Origin: Aphelocoma coerulescens
Lineage: Eukaryota; Chordata; Aves; Passeriformes; Corvidae
DNA: 64,000 nt
Direction of reading: 5' to 3'
Assembly: GCF_041296385.1 (NCBI RefSeq)
Contig: NC_091017.1
Coordinates: 10,906,001 to 10,970,000, forward strand
A program made the translations under genes and the position numbers. Shown here piece after piece: positions 47,742-60,450 of this stretch. Within the stretch, counting starts at the first letter, position 1. Each line of letters starts with the position of its first letter. The notes beneath the pieces are model-generated. The model was given only the letters and a program-made list of their open reading frames with translations. It had not been told where the DNA came from and did not search any database.

Positions 47742-50700
47742 CACAATAGACGGTCTACATTTGAGCCAAAGTGGCAAACTCCCATGGGGCCAATGGAGTG
47801 TTGGGTGAAGGTCCCTGAGCTGGCAGTGACCAAGATGTACAGAGAGCCATAGAGCAAAATTATTAAATCCTGGGATCCAGGAGTGGCAGACTGCTGCACT
47901 CAGAACAGTAAATTCTGCTTTCCAGACAGCTTTGCTGAAGCCACCTTCACAAGGAATGCTTCTCCAGATGAAAAAAATGGCATCTTATCCCCATTTGTTG
48001 AAAATAAACAATCCAATACCATTTAGCTTCAAGCGAGGCCCACTAATGCACTATTTATAGTGACTAATTGGTGCTAGAATGCTTCCAGGCATATAGTTGA
48101 GATTCAGTTATATTTTACATATCTAGGAAAAAAAGGTTATTATTAACAATGCTAAAAAAAATATTCAACAATAAAAAGTAGATAAATGTTCACCGTAATG
48201 TGGAATTGGATTTTAATAACCTGGTACAAAGCTTGTATTTCAGTATCTCTGGGTAGTTAAGGGTAAACAATTTTTTCATTTTTTAAGAATCTTGACAGTT
48301 TATTAACTTCACAGCTATAGATCATTATACTTCCTTTCTAAAATAGAGGTCTGCCGTCCTACATATCACTTTATGAAAACACAGGTTGGTTTACAAGACC
48401 TCACATTTGAAGGTTTCCATAAAGAATTAAAAAGATCCTACCAAAAGTACAACTCCAAACTTTCCTGCTATAAAGGTCCCTATAAATAAGTATTGAAAAG
48501 TAACAAATCACTAACAGTATGTAATTAAAGTCTTTCAAATGAAAAAAGGTTACTTAACCTTTTGAGAAAGGAACTGCTGCTATGTTTGGTTGTGATTTCA
48601 AAGGAAAACATTTTGCAATTGATGACTTCAACAGAAAATGTTTTGCTGATCTTCTCTCTCTGGCATTTATGAGATTCATTTCTATCTTCTTTAGGCACTT
48701 ACGGGTATAGGAACCCAAGAAAGACTTTCTGGAGGATCATTATTGAAGATTTTTATTTTTTCTTTTTTTAAAAGCTACCTGACATTTGCAGTTAAGATTT
48801 TTAATAACTGATGAGCAAAAAACAGTTCTCTGCATTTGTGTCCTCTGCTTAAGAGTATATCCATTTTTCAGGAATATATTTTGGATGTGGCATCGTATGA
48901 AATCAGACTGCATGCACTTTGGGAGTGTCTCCAAACTGTAACAAAATCATTGTAAGTTAAATATCCCTTTGGAAGTTCATGGCTCTTGCAGTTACGTTGA
49001 GACTTTCCTCAGAAAATTGTCTTCATGTCAGTAGTTTCCAGAACAAGTCTTGATCACTCTGCAAACAGCACTACATCTATAGCAACTGTCAGTCCTGTAA
49101 ACTTATCCTTGGGCATTAGAACTCAAACACAAAAGTCATGTATTTCGTTCCCAGAACACCACAAAAAAGAAAAGGATTGAACATGCTTGTTGTGTCCTGA
49201 GGAAGGACACACTCATCCTCATCAAGGTCTGACGTCACTCATCATATAATGCCCGATCCTTCAGATGTCCACTAGGATTGACTTCTCCTATGTGTAAGGA
49301 TTAGATTTCAAGGAGTAATGAGAAATGGGGGAGAATAATGGGATGAATTGGAGAACAGGAAAATGCATTAAACTTCCTGCCCATAGCCCACATGCTCAGG
49401 TGGGGCTGGCTGACTTCTTCATTTTGCTTAGTTCGTTCTGCTCTCACAGAGGAGCTGGGGGTGACCACACTTACAGACTTGCATGGTCCCTTCTGGAAGC
49501 TTCACTCCTTCAGCTATTAAATACCATAACTAAGTATAACTTTTGTTCTGGAAAAAATCCTCACCTGGCCGGAGCGGTAATTTTACTTCTTTATAGATCT
49601 CATGCCCTTATAATTATCAGAGCTATAGCAAACTAACTCCTGCCCTAAAATACAAGGCACCAAACATGTCAGTGCTCAGCAAAACACTCTGGACTAGGAA
49701 CATTGTAAACAAATAAACAAATAAATGCATAGTCCTATAACAGCTTTATCTCATCTACTTTAGAATTAATCAGATATAATTCATTTGTTTTGCTTCTGTG
49801 AGCATCACAATGGGAGGAATTTAAAGAATATCTTCTATAGAAAATTAGGGTCATTTAAAACCTGAAAATTCTTTTAGACAAGAAATTTCATTTTCTTGAA
49901 GCTGTTTCACACCTGGGATTTTCTTTCTTACATGAGCAATACATGATAGAATAATTTTCTTAAAAGTAAGTAATCAATTACTCTTATCCATATTTATATG
50001 CTCTTCTCCATTTCTTTGAAATATGTATGATCAGCCTAGGATGTAGTTCAATATGTTCAACTTATGAACCATATTTTATAATAGGATCCATTCAAACCCA
50101 GAAAACTTAAAAAAGGAAAAGCAAATACGTATCTCTTTCTGTTCCTTCTATCTTAATTTCCTGAACTATAAAAGGTGAGCAGCTAGAAAATACAGCCGGT
50201 GATGATTGGAATTTTTTTATAATTATAATAGGAAATATGCCATAGCAAGTCACGCATTATGCACTTTCTGGATTTTCTTTTTCTCTAGGTAATTTCCTTG
50301 CTCTGGAATACAGAAAGTATTTTGGTTTTATTAAGAAGAGCAATTAATTTTGCTGTTAGGTTTACTGATGACATAATATCAAATGCAATGATTTTGTTAT
50401 TATTTGTCTTTTATTGCCCATCAATATCCTCAAGCAAACAGAATTCAAATAATTTAACATTTTATTTTAATAGAGAGGAACAAAGTGGTTGCCTAATCAG
50501 GACTACTTAGATACAAACATCTGAGTCAAAAATTTCCAAACTTCCAAAACAGGGTTAGTTTAGTTGAAGGATGATCAGAGTTTTGACATACTTCTCCTTT
50601 TACCAATGTGTCCTTAATAAGGCACATATCAAGACTGCCACCTGGCCAACACATTTTTAAGTTGGGCATGGTATCTGCATGCAGAGAAAGCTCCCAGTCA

Positions 50701-51291
50701 CTGAGTGACAGCAGATATTGTAGCCACTCATCCTTAAAGGAAACATATTTTAAGTTAATACCCACAAGTGCTCTGCTAACAGGAATTTCCAAAATCTGGA
50801 TTATAATGACTTCAACATGCTTTATTGATCTATTTTATTTCTTTATTGGAACATGGCTAGAAGAAGCTGGTATATTTTATATAATGCCCTGACCTTCCCC
50901 TAAGCTTGGCAAAATCTCAGGCACAGCTGAAAGTCTGGATGTCATGCTAAAATAGAGTTTGAAAAGGCTTTTGAAAAATCATTCTCTGGCTAAAGGTCAC
51001 TGAATATTGTTTAAATTAGGTAAAGGTACTGGGAATTAAGATTATTCACCTTTGGCTGTTTTCCTGCTTCACAGAATGTGAGGACAATTAATAATGCCAA
51101 GAGCTTACAGTATTTATTGATGCAAAGGGCTTAGCAGAAATACCCTTTTTATTTCCAAGACATCACAACAGAGACTAAACAGGTTTTCTCTTCTGCCTGC
51201 ACAGGATATCATCTTGTTTCTTCATGATTTTTGAAAGCACTACATTCACAACTTCTTTCCTGAAGAAGACAAATCCTCCTGATTAATTATC
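47742..51291. other. Intergenic, no gene recognised
   Basis: AT-rich unique sequence with no recognised repeat or coding segment. Confidence 0.7.
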
Positions 51292-51545
51292 TTGGAATCA
51301 TAGAATAGTTTGGGTTAGACTGCAGTTTTAAAGGTCACCTAGTCCAACTTCTCTGCAATGAGCTGGGACACCTTTCACTAGACCAGGTTGCTCAATGCCC
51401 CATCCAACCTGGCCTTGAACACTTCCAGGGATGGGTCATCCACAACTTCCCTGGGCAACCTGTGCCAGTGTTTTACCACCCTCATCATAAAAATGTTTTC
51501 CCAATATCTAATCTAAACCTACCCTCTTTCAGTTTAAAGCCCAAA
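51292..51545 (-). repeat. CR1 LINE 3' fragment
   Basis: A minus-oriented CR1 starting 'cttggaatcatagaatagtt', with 'accaggttgctcaatgcccc' and 'caacctgtgccagtgtttta'. It is cut off near 'agtttaaagcccaaagc'. The minus frame reads 'KEGRFRLDIGKTFL', part of the ORF2 C-terminus. Confidence 0.9.
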
Positions 51546-54500
51546 GCTGGATGGCTCTGTGCACACTGCCTGGGTCTCACAGTCATGTATGTGCTTGTTG
51601 GCGAAAGAGAGGCAGGAGCTGCAGAATTAAATGTTATTGTAATGCTTCCCTGAGGCACACACTCAGAATAAGAAATCAGAATGAGAAAGAGGATGGAGCA
51701 CAAGAAATAACAAAGCTTCAGAGGTGATAATGAAAGCATTTGGTTGACTTATGTTCACTTATAGCCCCTCAGTAATTGTTCTTATGGAGGAAGCTGAAAG
51801 AATATAAAGCTGAATGTATGAAAATGAAAGTTGGGGAAGACTGGCTCGGAGAAAAGGGGTCAGAATAGCCAGGCACTTCAGGACTTTGGAATAGCAATGC
51901 CTTCCCTTTCCCCCACTCTCCTCCCAAGGCAGGTCATTGTTGTGGATTTTAATCACTTGGTATGGTGTTATTAGACACATTGGGACACGCTGTGTAGCAA
52001 GAGTTATGTGGAAAAGAGTCTTGTAGCAGTCTGCTAGGAGTCTAGTCCAAGTCTGTCCATGGCTGTGCACCTTTTCCATCCTAAACCATGCAAGCCCACA
52101 GGAGACACCAGATGTTTTCTATCTTCATCAGGTAATCTGAAACTGAACAAGAGAGAGACAATTGAATTGGAAGGATGTGGGTAAGGAAAGCAGTGGAAAA
52201 AGTAAGAACACACCCAACACCACACCTGACTAATTCAGTGTCTAGCACTCACTTTAGAGAGATAGATTGAGTATCTGATGAGCTTTATTCACAACTTTTA
52301 TAGCAAATTAAAAAACCAAAACCAAAACTCTAAAAAAAATTTGGTACAAATCAATGCCAAGTCCTACATTAAATGGATATTTTCCTGAGCTACACATATC
52401 AACCTCATCAAATCTTTCTTATGCTAGAAGTCAAGTGATTGGTTCAATTTGGGATAAAAAAAATAATCTCATTAATAGTTTTAATTAACTGGCAACAAAC
52501 AATCCCTTATTCATTTAGAGGTTCTGCAAAAGAAAGAGAAAGTGAGCAAATGAAATGAAAAGTGGAACATTTATTTCAGAGAAATAGCACAGATTTTTCC
52601 TATCATGCAAGTATACTTAGTATACAACTAATCTGAATCTAGTTCTGCACTTCTACATGTCTCATTCTCAGCAGACTAAAAATGAGTGAAGGTATACATC
52701 AGGTATACTTCTGCTAAGGTATATATCTGATTTGGTATCTTAACAGAATAATAATTTTGTAACTTTAAAATATCAGGATATTTATTAGCTATAAGGAAAA
52801 CATGGGGCATTTGGCAGAATAAAGTTTTAGAGGATAAGGATGTGCTTCGCTGGGACTATTGCTATTTCCTACACTCCCCTCTTGCCTCCACATTCTGGCC
52901 ATCTGCATCTTTATGCTCTGACTGTGCTCAGACTGACTGGGAGTTGAGAGGAGGTCCTCTCCAGATTTTACACTCTAGCAGGGGCTGAGCACCAGCAGTA
53001 TTTTTTCTGTGTTTCTCACTAAGTAATACATATAAAGAAGAGGCAATGACTGGAAAACAATTCTAAAAATATGAAGAGAACCAAGAAGAAATATTTCAGC
53101 TTCTGATGAAACCTTTCACAGTATGGCTTGTCCCATTTACCCGTATCTCCTCTATTTTCTGATATTCCTCCTCATTATTCATGTTTGCTGAGCATGTACT
53201 TCCATAACATCCTACAGCAAGATTCTTTCAGCTCCACTTCCAATACAAGTAGCTTCTTCAGCAAAAAAGAAAAAGAGCAAGTGTCTGTCTTTTTAATGGA
53301 TTTCATACCAGGAAGAAAGGCAGTACTATTTAGCAATGCTATTTTTGTCATCGTAAGCAGAAACAGAAGAGGTTTGAGCTACATCTGTGTTACCAGGCTT
53401 GGCAGGAGTGCATACCCTCTCCCAGTTCTGCATCTGCATGCATCCCAAGCAATCTTTTGCTCCTGAAATCCCATTTCTATACATAAAACACCTGCATACA
53501 ACATAGCTGAATCCAGCAGGTAGCCTAGATGTAGTTTAGATAAAATTCTGAAGTATGCCAACAGATAAATTTCATCAGGCAAATCAATTTCTGTCTTACT
53601 TGAATTTGGGAAGTTGATCAAGAAAAATACAAGCATAATTAACAAATGTCAGCAACTTCTTCTTTACCAATGAAGACCTTGGCTGTGACTGAAATTTCTC
53701 AGAGGCTGGCAAGAATTTTCAGATGATCAGGAATCCTCAGCCTGTAATATGCAAGACATTTGTAAATCATTCATTTATCATTTTTAATAAAACAACATAG
53801 AGGCTACTACAGATAAAAGCAAACCACCAAACAAACTCAAATTACAGCTAAATTTTTTAAGTCAATTCTTTTGCTTACAGTGTCCAGGACTGACTGCAAA
53901 TTTTTGTCCATGACAGCTGATCCTTTGATTGAAAACAACTGGGATACCCTAAAACTGGGTGACCAGGCCAACCTTGAAGCATTTGGATGGTTCACTGGTG
54001 CCCGCAGCTGAATGAGCACTGTCTTTAAGATATGAACAGGGAAAAGATTTCCTGAAACACATTAGGAAACTGCAGTGCCAACCCAGTAAGGTGGGGAAGA
54101 TGTTAAAAAACTGAAAAAGCAGGAAGGAAACGAGTTTCAAACTGCAGCCTTCCCTCTCCACGTGCTGAGGGCTGGAGAAAGCATTGCACAGCTCAGGCTC
54201 ATCTGGTAGGAAGAGTTCACTTTTGCAGTAAGCAAATATGGCCTGTGGCCATATGTCAAGCAAAGCTAAAACCTTTGATCATGTAAACCGCAATCTCACT
54301 GAGAACAACAAGCAGAAACTCTCAGTCCAGGAAGGACATTTTAATGAAGGGCAACCTGTGACCACAGGACTCAAGCAGACATGCAGCAGCAGAAGAAAAT
54401 GAGACAGCTGAAGCTGCTGCCGCTCCCTGCCTTCCTCCCCCACCTGCCTAACAGATGTTGCTGCCCCCAAGGCAGGGATGTCTGATCCAGTCATGAATCA

Positions 54501-55450
54501 ACTCCTAACTCATCCTACTTTAGCATATTAAGGTAACCTGACATCAAAGTTAGTTGACAAAGTTGGGTTGGAGCAGATACAGGCAGTAACAGCTCTAGAG
54601 GTGTGATGCTAATTCACCTCTGCATTCCTTACAAAGCCTGAGCTGACAGCTGAAAGAGGAGGATGGCAGTGACTCATCCTGGAAGCAAGCCCCAGCAGAG
54701 GGGGTGGTTTGGCTCTCTCTACTTACCTGCAAATTTCCTCCAGGCTTCAAATAGGTCAGAAATTTGGGGCAGAATTCACAAGTGCAGGGAGATTTAAGTT
54801 CCACAAAGATGCCGAGTCCTTCCTTTAAGCACAAACTCAGCCCTAAACATGTGTCCTTTTATGCTATAATTTTCAGTGTTTTGGTGGGTTTCTAAGGCTA
54901 ATCAGAAATAATAAATGTAATGCTTACTAATCAATATCCACACATGACCTAGAGGTCCAATAAGCATCTTCTAGAAAATAGTTATTTTTACATAATATTT
55001 CAATTATAAATTCACAGATTATTCAAATTATTATGAGGCTATTTAAAATAACTGCTTCAGTAGGGGGGTTGTTTTTCAATTTACATTTGTGAGTATGTAC
55101 ATGAGGTCTTCTTTACGCATGCAAGAGCTTGGGCAAATTTTGCATGATAATATGCAAAATTTGCTCTGCCTGTATTGACTACTAACTCCTCCTTCAGCAC
55201 AGACCCTTCTTTTAGCCTTTCCTTTCTAATCATTGCCCTTGGGACTATATTTTTATAAGTAGCTCCCTTCTGAAGTCAGCCTGGACAGTTAAGAGACAGG
55301 ATAGTGCCAGAAAACTAGTCAGTAATACAATGTAATTAAATTGGCACTCAGGGTGCTTTATATTTAAATCTAATTGACAAACTAAAAACACAAAGGTTAG
55401 GGGATGTGGACCTAACAGTGTCCGTATAAATCCTAAATAGATCCAACATC
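51546..55450. other. Intergenic, no gene recognised
   Basis: Unique AT-rich sequence with no LTR-like segment. In particular, no 5' LTR for the second cold-shock copy is visible here. Confidence 0.7.
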
Positions 55451-55616
55451 GGTGAGCGCAGAGCAGCCGCAACGTGGGGGCCTGGCCGAGACGTCAGAGT
55501 TGGCAAGGCAGCGGCCACGCAGGACCGGCACCCACGACAAACACGCAAGCACGTGATAGGAGAAGTTATAGCAACGAAAATCACAGGAACTGTGTACAAT
55601 GTAAAAAACAACTATG

Positions 55617-55622
55617 GATTTA
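55617..55622. repeat. Target-site duplication of the inserted solo LTR (GATTTA, left)
   Basis: The same six bases occur at 56276-56281, directly flanking TGCAGGAG...CCCCAACA. Confidence 0.9.
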
Positions 55623-55790
55623 TGCAGGAGCTTGGGGTGGGTTGGACAGTCGGGACAGACAGAGATGAGAGATCTCTGAAGTCAGATCTTGGAACACTCG
55701 GTTTATTGCAAAGGGCGTGGGTACAGGGGCACTGCTTAGAGCTGCCAGCTGCAGCTCGGAGCAGGCCCAAGGTAAGAGCAGAGTAAGTAA

Positions 55791-55823
<33 letters not shown>

Positions 55824-56275
55824 CGAGAGTAAGAGCAAGAGCAAGAGTAAGTAAAAAGAGAGCGAGGTCCTTGTTACAATACAATAAATCATCTTCTGTA
55901 CTGAATATTCTAATTCTCACTAGCCAATCTAGTACAAGATACAAATCCTATAGCATTTGCATACAGCCTATAAGAGTTATTATATTGCCATAGAGTGTTA
56001 CATTTTAACTCCTAAAAACTACTCTTTGGACCCCTTCTGCTGAGCTAGTAGGGTCTGCTCTGACCCTTGGACCTGTCTGCAAGCAGAGGGTATTGTTCAA
56101 TCAAGAGGGGATTACCTTCAGTCGGCCATACCATTGTTTTCCAGTTGTTCAATAACTAAGACTTGGTATCTCAAAGGTGGCCTTCATTTCAATGTCGCTT
56201 ATAGTTTTCATATTCCCAAAATCTTTTGTCAGGCAATCATATTTATAAGGCTTTCCTGTTTCATCTTCCCCAACA
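55623..56275 (-). mobile_element. Solo LTR inserted in the cold-shock ORF
   Basis: A 653-bp LTR with TG...CA ends and a perfect 6-bp duplication. A reversed AATAAA (55707-55702) 80 bases from the left end indicates minus orientation. It includes a (GA)n run. No internal retroviral sequence remains, which implies LTR-LTR recombination after insertion. Confidence 0.88.
55794..55821. repeat. (GA)n microsatellite within the solo LTR
   Basis: About 14 GA units, followed by imperfect GTAAGAGCAAGAGC repeats. It is probably a natural part of this LTR family that has expanded. Confidence 0.85.
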
Positions 56276-56668
56276 GATTTATAACAGGAGATGATACAGG
56301 GGAAGATTTATTCATCCATAGAACTGCCATTAAAAGGAATAACCCTAAAAATTTCCTGCAAAGTGTAGGAGATGGGGAAGCTGTACAATTTGATATAGTG
56401 CAAGGAAAGAAGGGTTTACAAACAGCAAATGTTACTGGGCCTGGAGGTATTCCATCAAAGGGCAGCCGTTATGCACAAAATTATAAACAATATCCATCCC
56501 AGCAACTTCCCTACCCACAGCCTACTTTCCCCTTTTACCCTATACCCACTATGAACCCTTTCCAAAGTTTACCCTATCCCCAGTTTATTCCTAATCCGTT
56601 TTTCACCCTATGGCTTCCCTATACAATTCCATTTCCCTACAATTCCTCTCCGATGCCGAGGGGGGGAT

Positions 56669-56688
56669 GAAAAGGGGGAGGGAAGAAA
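56669..56688 (+). promoter_or_regulatory. Polypurine tract of the second copy
   Basis: Twenty purines starting at the stop codon and lying 200 bases before the 3' LTR. This matches the complete copy almost base for base. Confidence 0.55.
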
Positions 56689-56888
56689 TTAAACCCTCTC
56701 CTGCCTCAGTTTCCCCACAAAGCACGCCCAGAGAGTTCTGTCTCCCTTCGGTCAGCCCTAAGATGTTCCAGAGAATCTGTTTGGACATTTAAAGACTCAG
56801 AAGGGTGGCCTGTTTTGTCTTGAAACTGTTCTTGTTGTGTTTATCCAGTTGTTTTCATTCTCCTTTTATTAAAATAAAACAGGTGAGA

Positions 56889-57181
56889 TGTTGGGGTCCC
56901 TCCCCTCTGCCATGGAGCCCTGGGAGAGGGGCCCTGGGGGGGAGACACGGGGTTTCCCTGCCCCTGGTCAGCCTCATTCCCAATTGGTTGGTTTGTGTTT
57001 CCCTGTGTGGCCAAGGACCCTCGGGTCCCGTGACTGGGGGAGTTCCTGAGCAGAGCCCCGGCCATGCGACTGGAGAAATAAACATCTCTGAAACATCTAC
57101 CACTAATCTGTCCATATGTACTTCTTTTCCACGGGACTCCTGGTTTGATGTATGCGTGTTACAGTGATCCCTGCTGTAACA
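56889..57181 (+). repeat. 3' LTR of the second cold-shock copy
   Basis: 293 bp from TGTTGGGG to CTGTAACA, alignable along its length with the 285-bp LTRs but clearly diverged. The inverted CCAAT (56983-56987) and its 'ggttggtttgtgtt' context are kept, as is an AATAAA. Confidence 0.88.
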
Positions 57182-57301
57182 CAACATCAATGTGAAAATA
57201 TACCAAATGAACAATAATGTATAGAAAGCAGCTAAAGAAGCTGTGCTTCATCTCTGGAAGTTTTCCAGCTTGAGTTTTGCAACTTTTTCTCTGAGCCCCT
57301 G

Positions 57302-58362
57302 TGTTAGGTTTGCATGGCCAGGTTTTGGAAGCAGGGGGGATAGAGGGGTGGTTTTCTGTGAGAAGCTGCAAGGGGCTTTCCCCATGTCTGACAGAGCTAG
57401 TGCCAGCTGGCTTCAGGATGAACCCACTACTGGACAAGGCAAAGCCCATCAGAGATGGTGGTAGTGCCTCTGGGATAAGAGGGGTAAGAAGGGGGTAAAA
57501 AAATATTATTGCACAGATAAGAGAGGAGTAAGAACATATGAGAGGAACAGCTCTGCAGACACCAAGGTCAGTGAAGAAGGAGGGGCAGGAGGTTCTCCAG
57601 GCACCAGAGCTGAGATTCCCCCCTGTGGTGCAGCCCATGGTGAAGCAGCTGTGCCCCCACAACCCACAGAGGTCCATGGGGATGCAGAGATCCACCTGCA
57701 GCTTGTGGAGGAGACCAGGCTGAAGCAGGTGGATGACCAAAGAATTCTGCGACCCCATGGGAAGCCTACACTGGAGTAGGTTTCTGGCAGGGACTTGTGG
57801 GCCCATGGACAGAGGAGCCCATGTTAGAGGAGGCATCCTGGTGGGACTTGTGATTCAGTGAGGGACCCACACTGAGCAGCCTGTTCCTGACGGACTTCAC
57901 CTCATGGAAGAGTGACCCACGTTGGAGCAGTTAGTGAAGAAGTATAGCCCATGGGAAGAACTCACTCTGGAGAAGTTAATGGAGAACACTTTCCCATGAG
58001 AAGGACCCAGGGCAAGGACTCCTTTCCCTGAGCAGCAGTAGGAAGAATGTGTGATGAACAGACCATAACCCCCATTCCCTGTGTCCCTGCCCAGCTTGTA
58101 GGGGAGAAGGTAGAGCATAGGAAGAAAGGAGGGTTGGAGGGAAGATGTTTTTAAGATTTATTTTATTTCTCATTATCCTGCTCTGATTTGATTGGTAATA
58201 AATGCAACTAATTTCCCCAAGTCAAGTCTGTTTTGCCTGTCACAGTAATCAGTGATTGATTTCTCCTTGTCCTTATCTCAACTCATGAACCCTTAGTTAT
58301 ATTTTCTCTCCCTGTCGAGTTGTGGAGGGGACCTGGTGTCCAGCCAAGGTCAACCCACTACA
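57302..58362 (+). mobile_element. ERVL-type solo LTR (about 1.06 kb)
   Basis: It starts TGTTAGGTTTGCATGG and ends 'aaggtcaacccactaca'. The 3' part ('attatcctgctctgatttga', then AATAAA at 58197-58202, then 'agtctgttttgcctgtcaca') is characteristic of a widespread avian ERVL LTR. No target duplication is evident and no internal sequence adjoins it. The 225-codon minus frame across it is not a gene. Confidence 0.85.
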
Positions 58363-59958
58363 GACCTTTGACACTGGTAGCTCTTGGGAAACCACACTGA
58401 GTTATACTGACTACTGCCTTGTGAAATATTTCAACACCTGAAACAGGTTGATGTGGAACAAATAACAACTTCTTAACTTTCGTCCTGCCTGAAAACTCCC
58501 TGAGCTTTTAAATGGGTGGGCTGCAGCCAGAATTTCTACTCCCAGGCCCAAGGAGGTGGTAAGAGTTCTGGTCTTGGTGGCTATAAAAAACCTCAGGACC
58601 CACTTCTGTCTCAGTATAAATCCAACTGAAAAAGTAGTTTTGTAGCTCTCTGCAGTATAGGCACTGTATCCCTGCTGAGCTCTAAAAGGAATATGAAGCA
58701 TATCTGAAGGCGAGATGCTGTTATTTACTCATATCTATCTGAACAACAGTCAAAAAAGTAACCCTAGAAAAGACAGCCTTCCCCCCCCCCAAAGAAGGTA
58801 AATTGTTTCAGTGGGGAAAAACCAAACACCATTAGGATATGGAAATATGCAGAACTGATACACAGACAACAAAAACCTGAGCACATTGAACTTAAATTCT
58901 GTTCCTTAAAGAGCTCCTGTGCTGTTTGTATGTTGGCCCAGTATTACGGACAAAATTATTTATAACATATAATAAAAAAGCACAACTTGGGGTCCTTCTA
59001 AAAAGTTAGTGATATTGATCTTAGGTTCTCTAATACAAGACAATATCTGTTGCTTTCCTACAATATTATTCTTTTCCTTCTCTATCAGATCTAGTGTCAA
59101 ATAACTCAGTTCCTCTTTTTATTCTCACTTTTCAAACATCCTCAGCATTTCAGTTACAGTAAGATCATCAGATTTCATTGGAAAGATGAGTGGACATCAG
59201 TAGTCTGAGAGCAATTACTGGAGTCAACAAGAAACACTGTCTTGCTTTAAACTGGCTCAATATTAAGCTCCAAATATTTATCGCCACTTCAGTGATCACA
59301 TGAAAGAGCTTTCAATAAGTCATGTTAATGAAGTGTTTATTGGAAAGTGGCAACAGTAAATATGTCCAAATATGTCCAAATATGTCCAAAGAGAACATTC
59401 AATATTCATAACCCTTCTCCTATCTAGGGATTGCTAGAAGAGCAAAACAAGTATTTCTTTCCCTGTTTCCATCTAAGAAAAAGACTCACAAAAGACTTCA
59501 AACAAAGCTCAGGGGAAGCATTAGGAAAGGAATATCATCCAGCAGAGCTAGGATAATCCTGCAATTATTATTCTGATCTGTAATTCCCAGCAGGTTGACA
59601 GCTACCTTTCAAGAAACACTGTTCAATCAGGTAGTCATCTGCCTCCTATAGAAAAAAAAAGCAAACCTCAACAAGCTATGCTTAGATGCAAAGGCACAAG
59701 AAAATTTCTAGCTGTCATCCCCAAACATTTCTCCAGAGAAAGCTTTTGTGTTTACATTTCTCTGATCCTTTCTTATAAGGCAGTTGGTGTGGGGTCAGTA
59801 GCTCTGACCCAGGAAGCTGTGACCAGTCCTGAGAGATGGTCCCATGGAGGATCATATTCCCGGGTCCCGGTTTCTTCCCTAAGCCACTAGCTGGAGTGCC
59901 CGTACAGAGAGGCTATCGGCTCTTAGTGATTTTCAGCTTGTGATTCCAGCTCTTGCTC
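58363..59958. other. Intergenic, no gene recognised
   Basis: Unique sequence with a short tandem repeat at 59361-59390. No coding evidence. Confidence 0.7.
59361..59390. repeat. 10-bp tandem repeat, three units
   Basis: Three identical copies of 'tatgtccaaa' in tandem. Confidence 0.95.
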
Positions 59959-60450
59959 TGCAGGGCAATCTCCAGGCCAGACCAGGGGGGAGAGACGAGA
60001 GACCCGTGTAGCAGTTCCGCACAAGGTAGCTTTATTAGTCTGTACCTGGCAAAGGCGAGGCTAGTGACAAGCTTCTCTCTGCCCTCACAGGGGAAGAGGG
60101 CTAGCTTTTATAGGGATACAGGGGGTGGGTGTCAGAGGGTAAAGGCCAATGGGTTACAAAGGATCTGCATAGGGTCTCCCAGAGGATTCTGGGTCTGTCT
60201 TCTTCTCGCTGTAGCTGCAAAGTGGTTGCCTTTCCAGGGAGTCCTGCTGGGAGGTTAAGCAATCTGCTTATCTCAGCAGGCGTCCCTCCAGGACAGGGGC
60301 TGGGCATACCCCACATTCTTGGATCAAGCAGGGGTTTGTTCTGGTTAGTTGATTGGTTATGGGCTCCTGCTCCCCCTTTGTTTCTCCTATATCATGGAAT
60401 TACCTTGTTTTGAATTCTGATGCAAACCACAGCCCTATGCCAAAGTTCAA
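59959..60450 (-). mobile_element. LTR-like segment, minus orientation (boundaries partly unknown)
   Basis: The minus strand has a TATA box (TATAAAAG, 60112-60105) and, about 75 bases on, AATAAA (60036-60031). A 'ggtctctcgtctctcccccc' stretch follows, and the sequence ends 'attgccctgca'. This order resembles the end of the solo LTR at 55623. The left end at TGCAGGG (59959) is a reasonable guess; the right end and target duplication were not found. Confidence 0.55.

Larger units (their letters stand above)
55544..56670 (+). pseudogene. Cold-shock domain ORF remnant (interrupted)
   Basis: The left part reads 'VIATKITGTVYNVKNNYGF', where six bases that would encode Lys-Trp are missing, so a key aromatic contact is lost. 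The right part, after the solo LTR, includes 'LFIHRTAIKRNNP', 'SVGDGEAVQFDIVQGKKGLQ' and 'VTGPGGIPSKGSRYAQNYK'. Then comes a Pro/Phe-rich tail ending 'PMPRGG' and a stop at 56668-56670. The two parts are in register if the inserted LTR is ignored, so the ORF was open when the LTR arrived. Some right-hand residues (VGDGE, GPGG) are closer to cellular Y-box proteins than those in the complete copy. It cannot encode the whole domain now. Confidence 0.85.
55452..57181 (+). mobile_element. Older, 5'-truncated copy of the cold-shock LTR element, split by a solo LTR
   Basis: Homology to the complete element begins in the GC-rich linker ('ggccgagacgt', matching 'agccgagacgt' near 46540). It continues through the cold-shock domain, Pro/Phe tail, purine tract, 3' segment and 3' LTR. 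The 5' LTR, leader and Gag-like part are missing. A 653-bp LTR interrupts it at 55623-56275. It is much more diverged from the complete copy than that copy's two LTRs are from each other, so the family was active over a long period. Confidence 0.88.

Noticed and set aside
57159..57836. 225-codon minus-strand ORF
   Set aside because: Runs across an ERVL-type LTR and unrelated flank, with no domain or codon signal.
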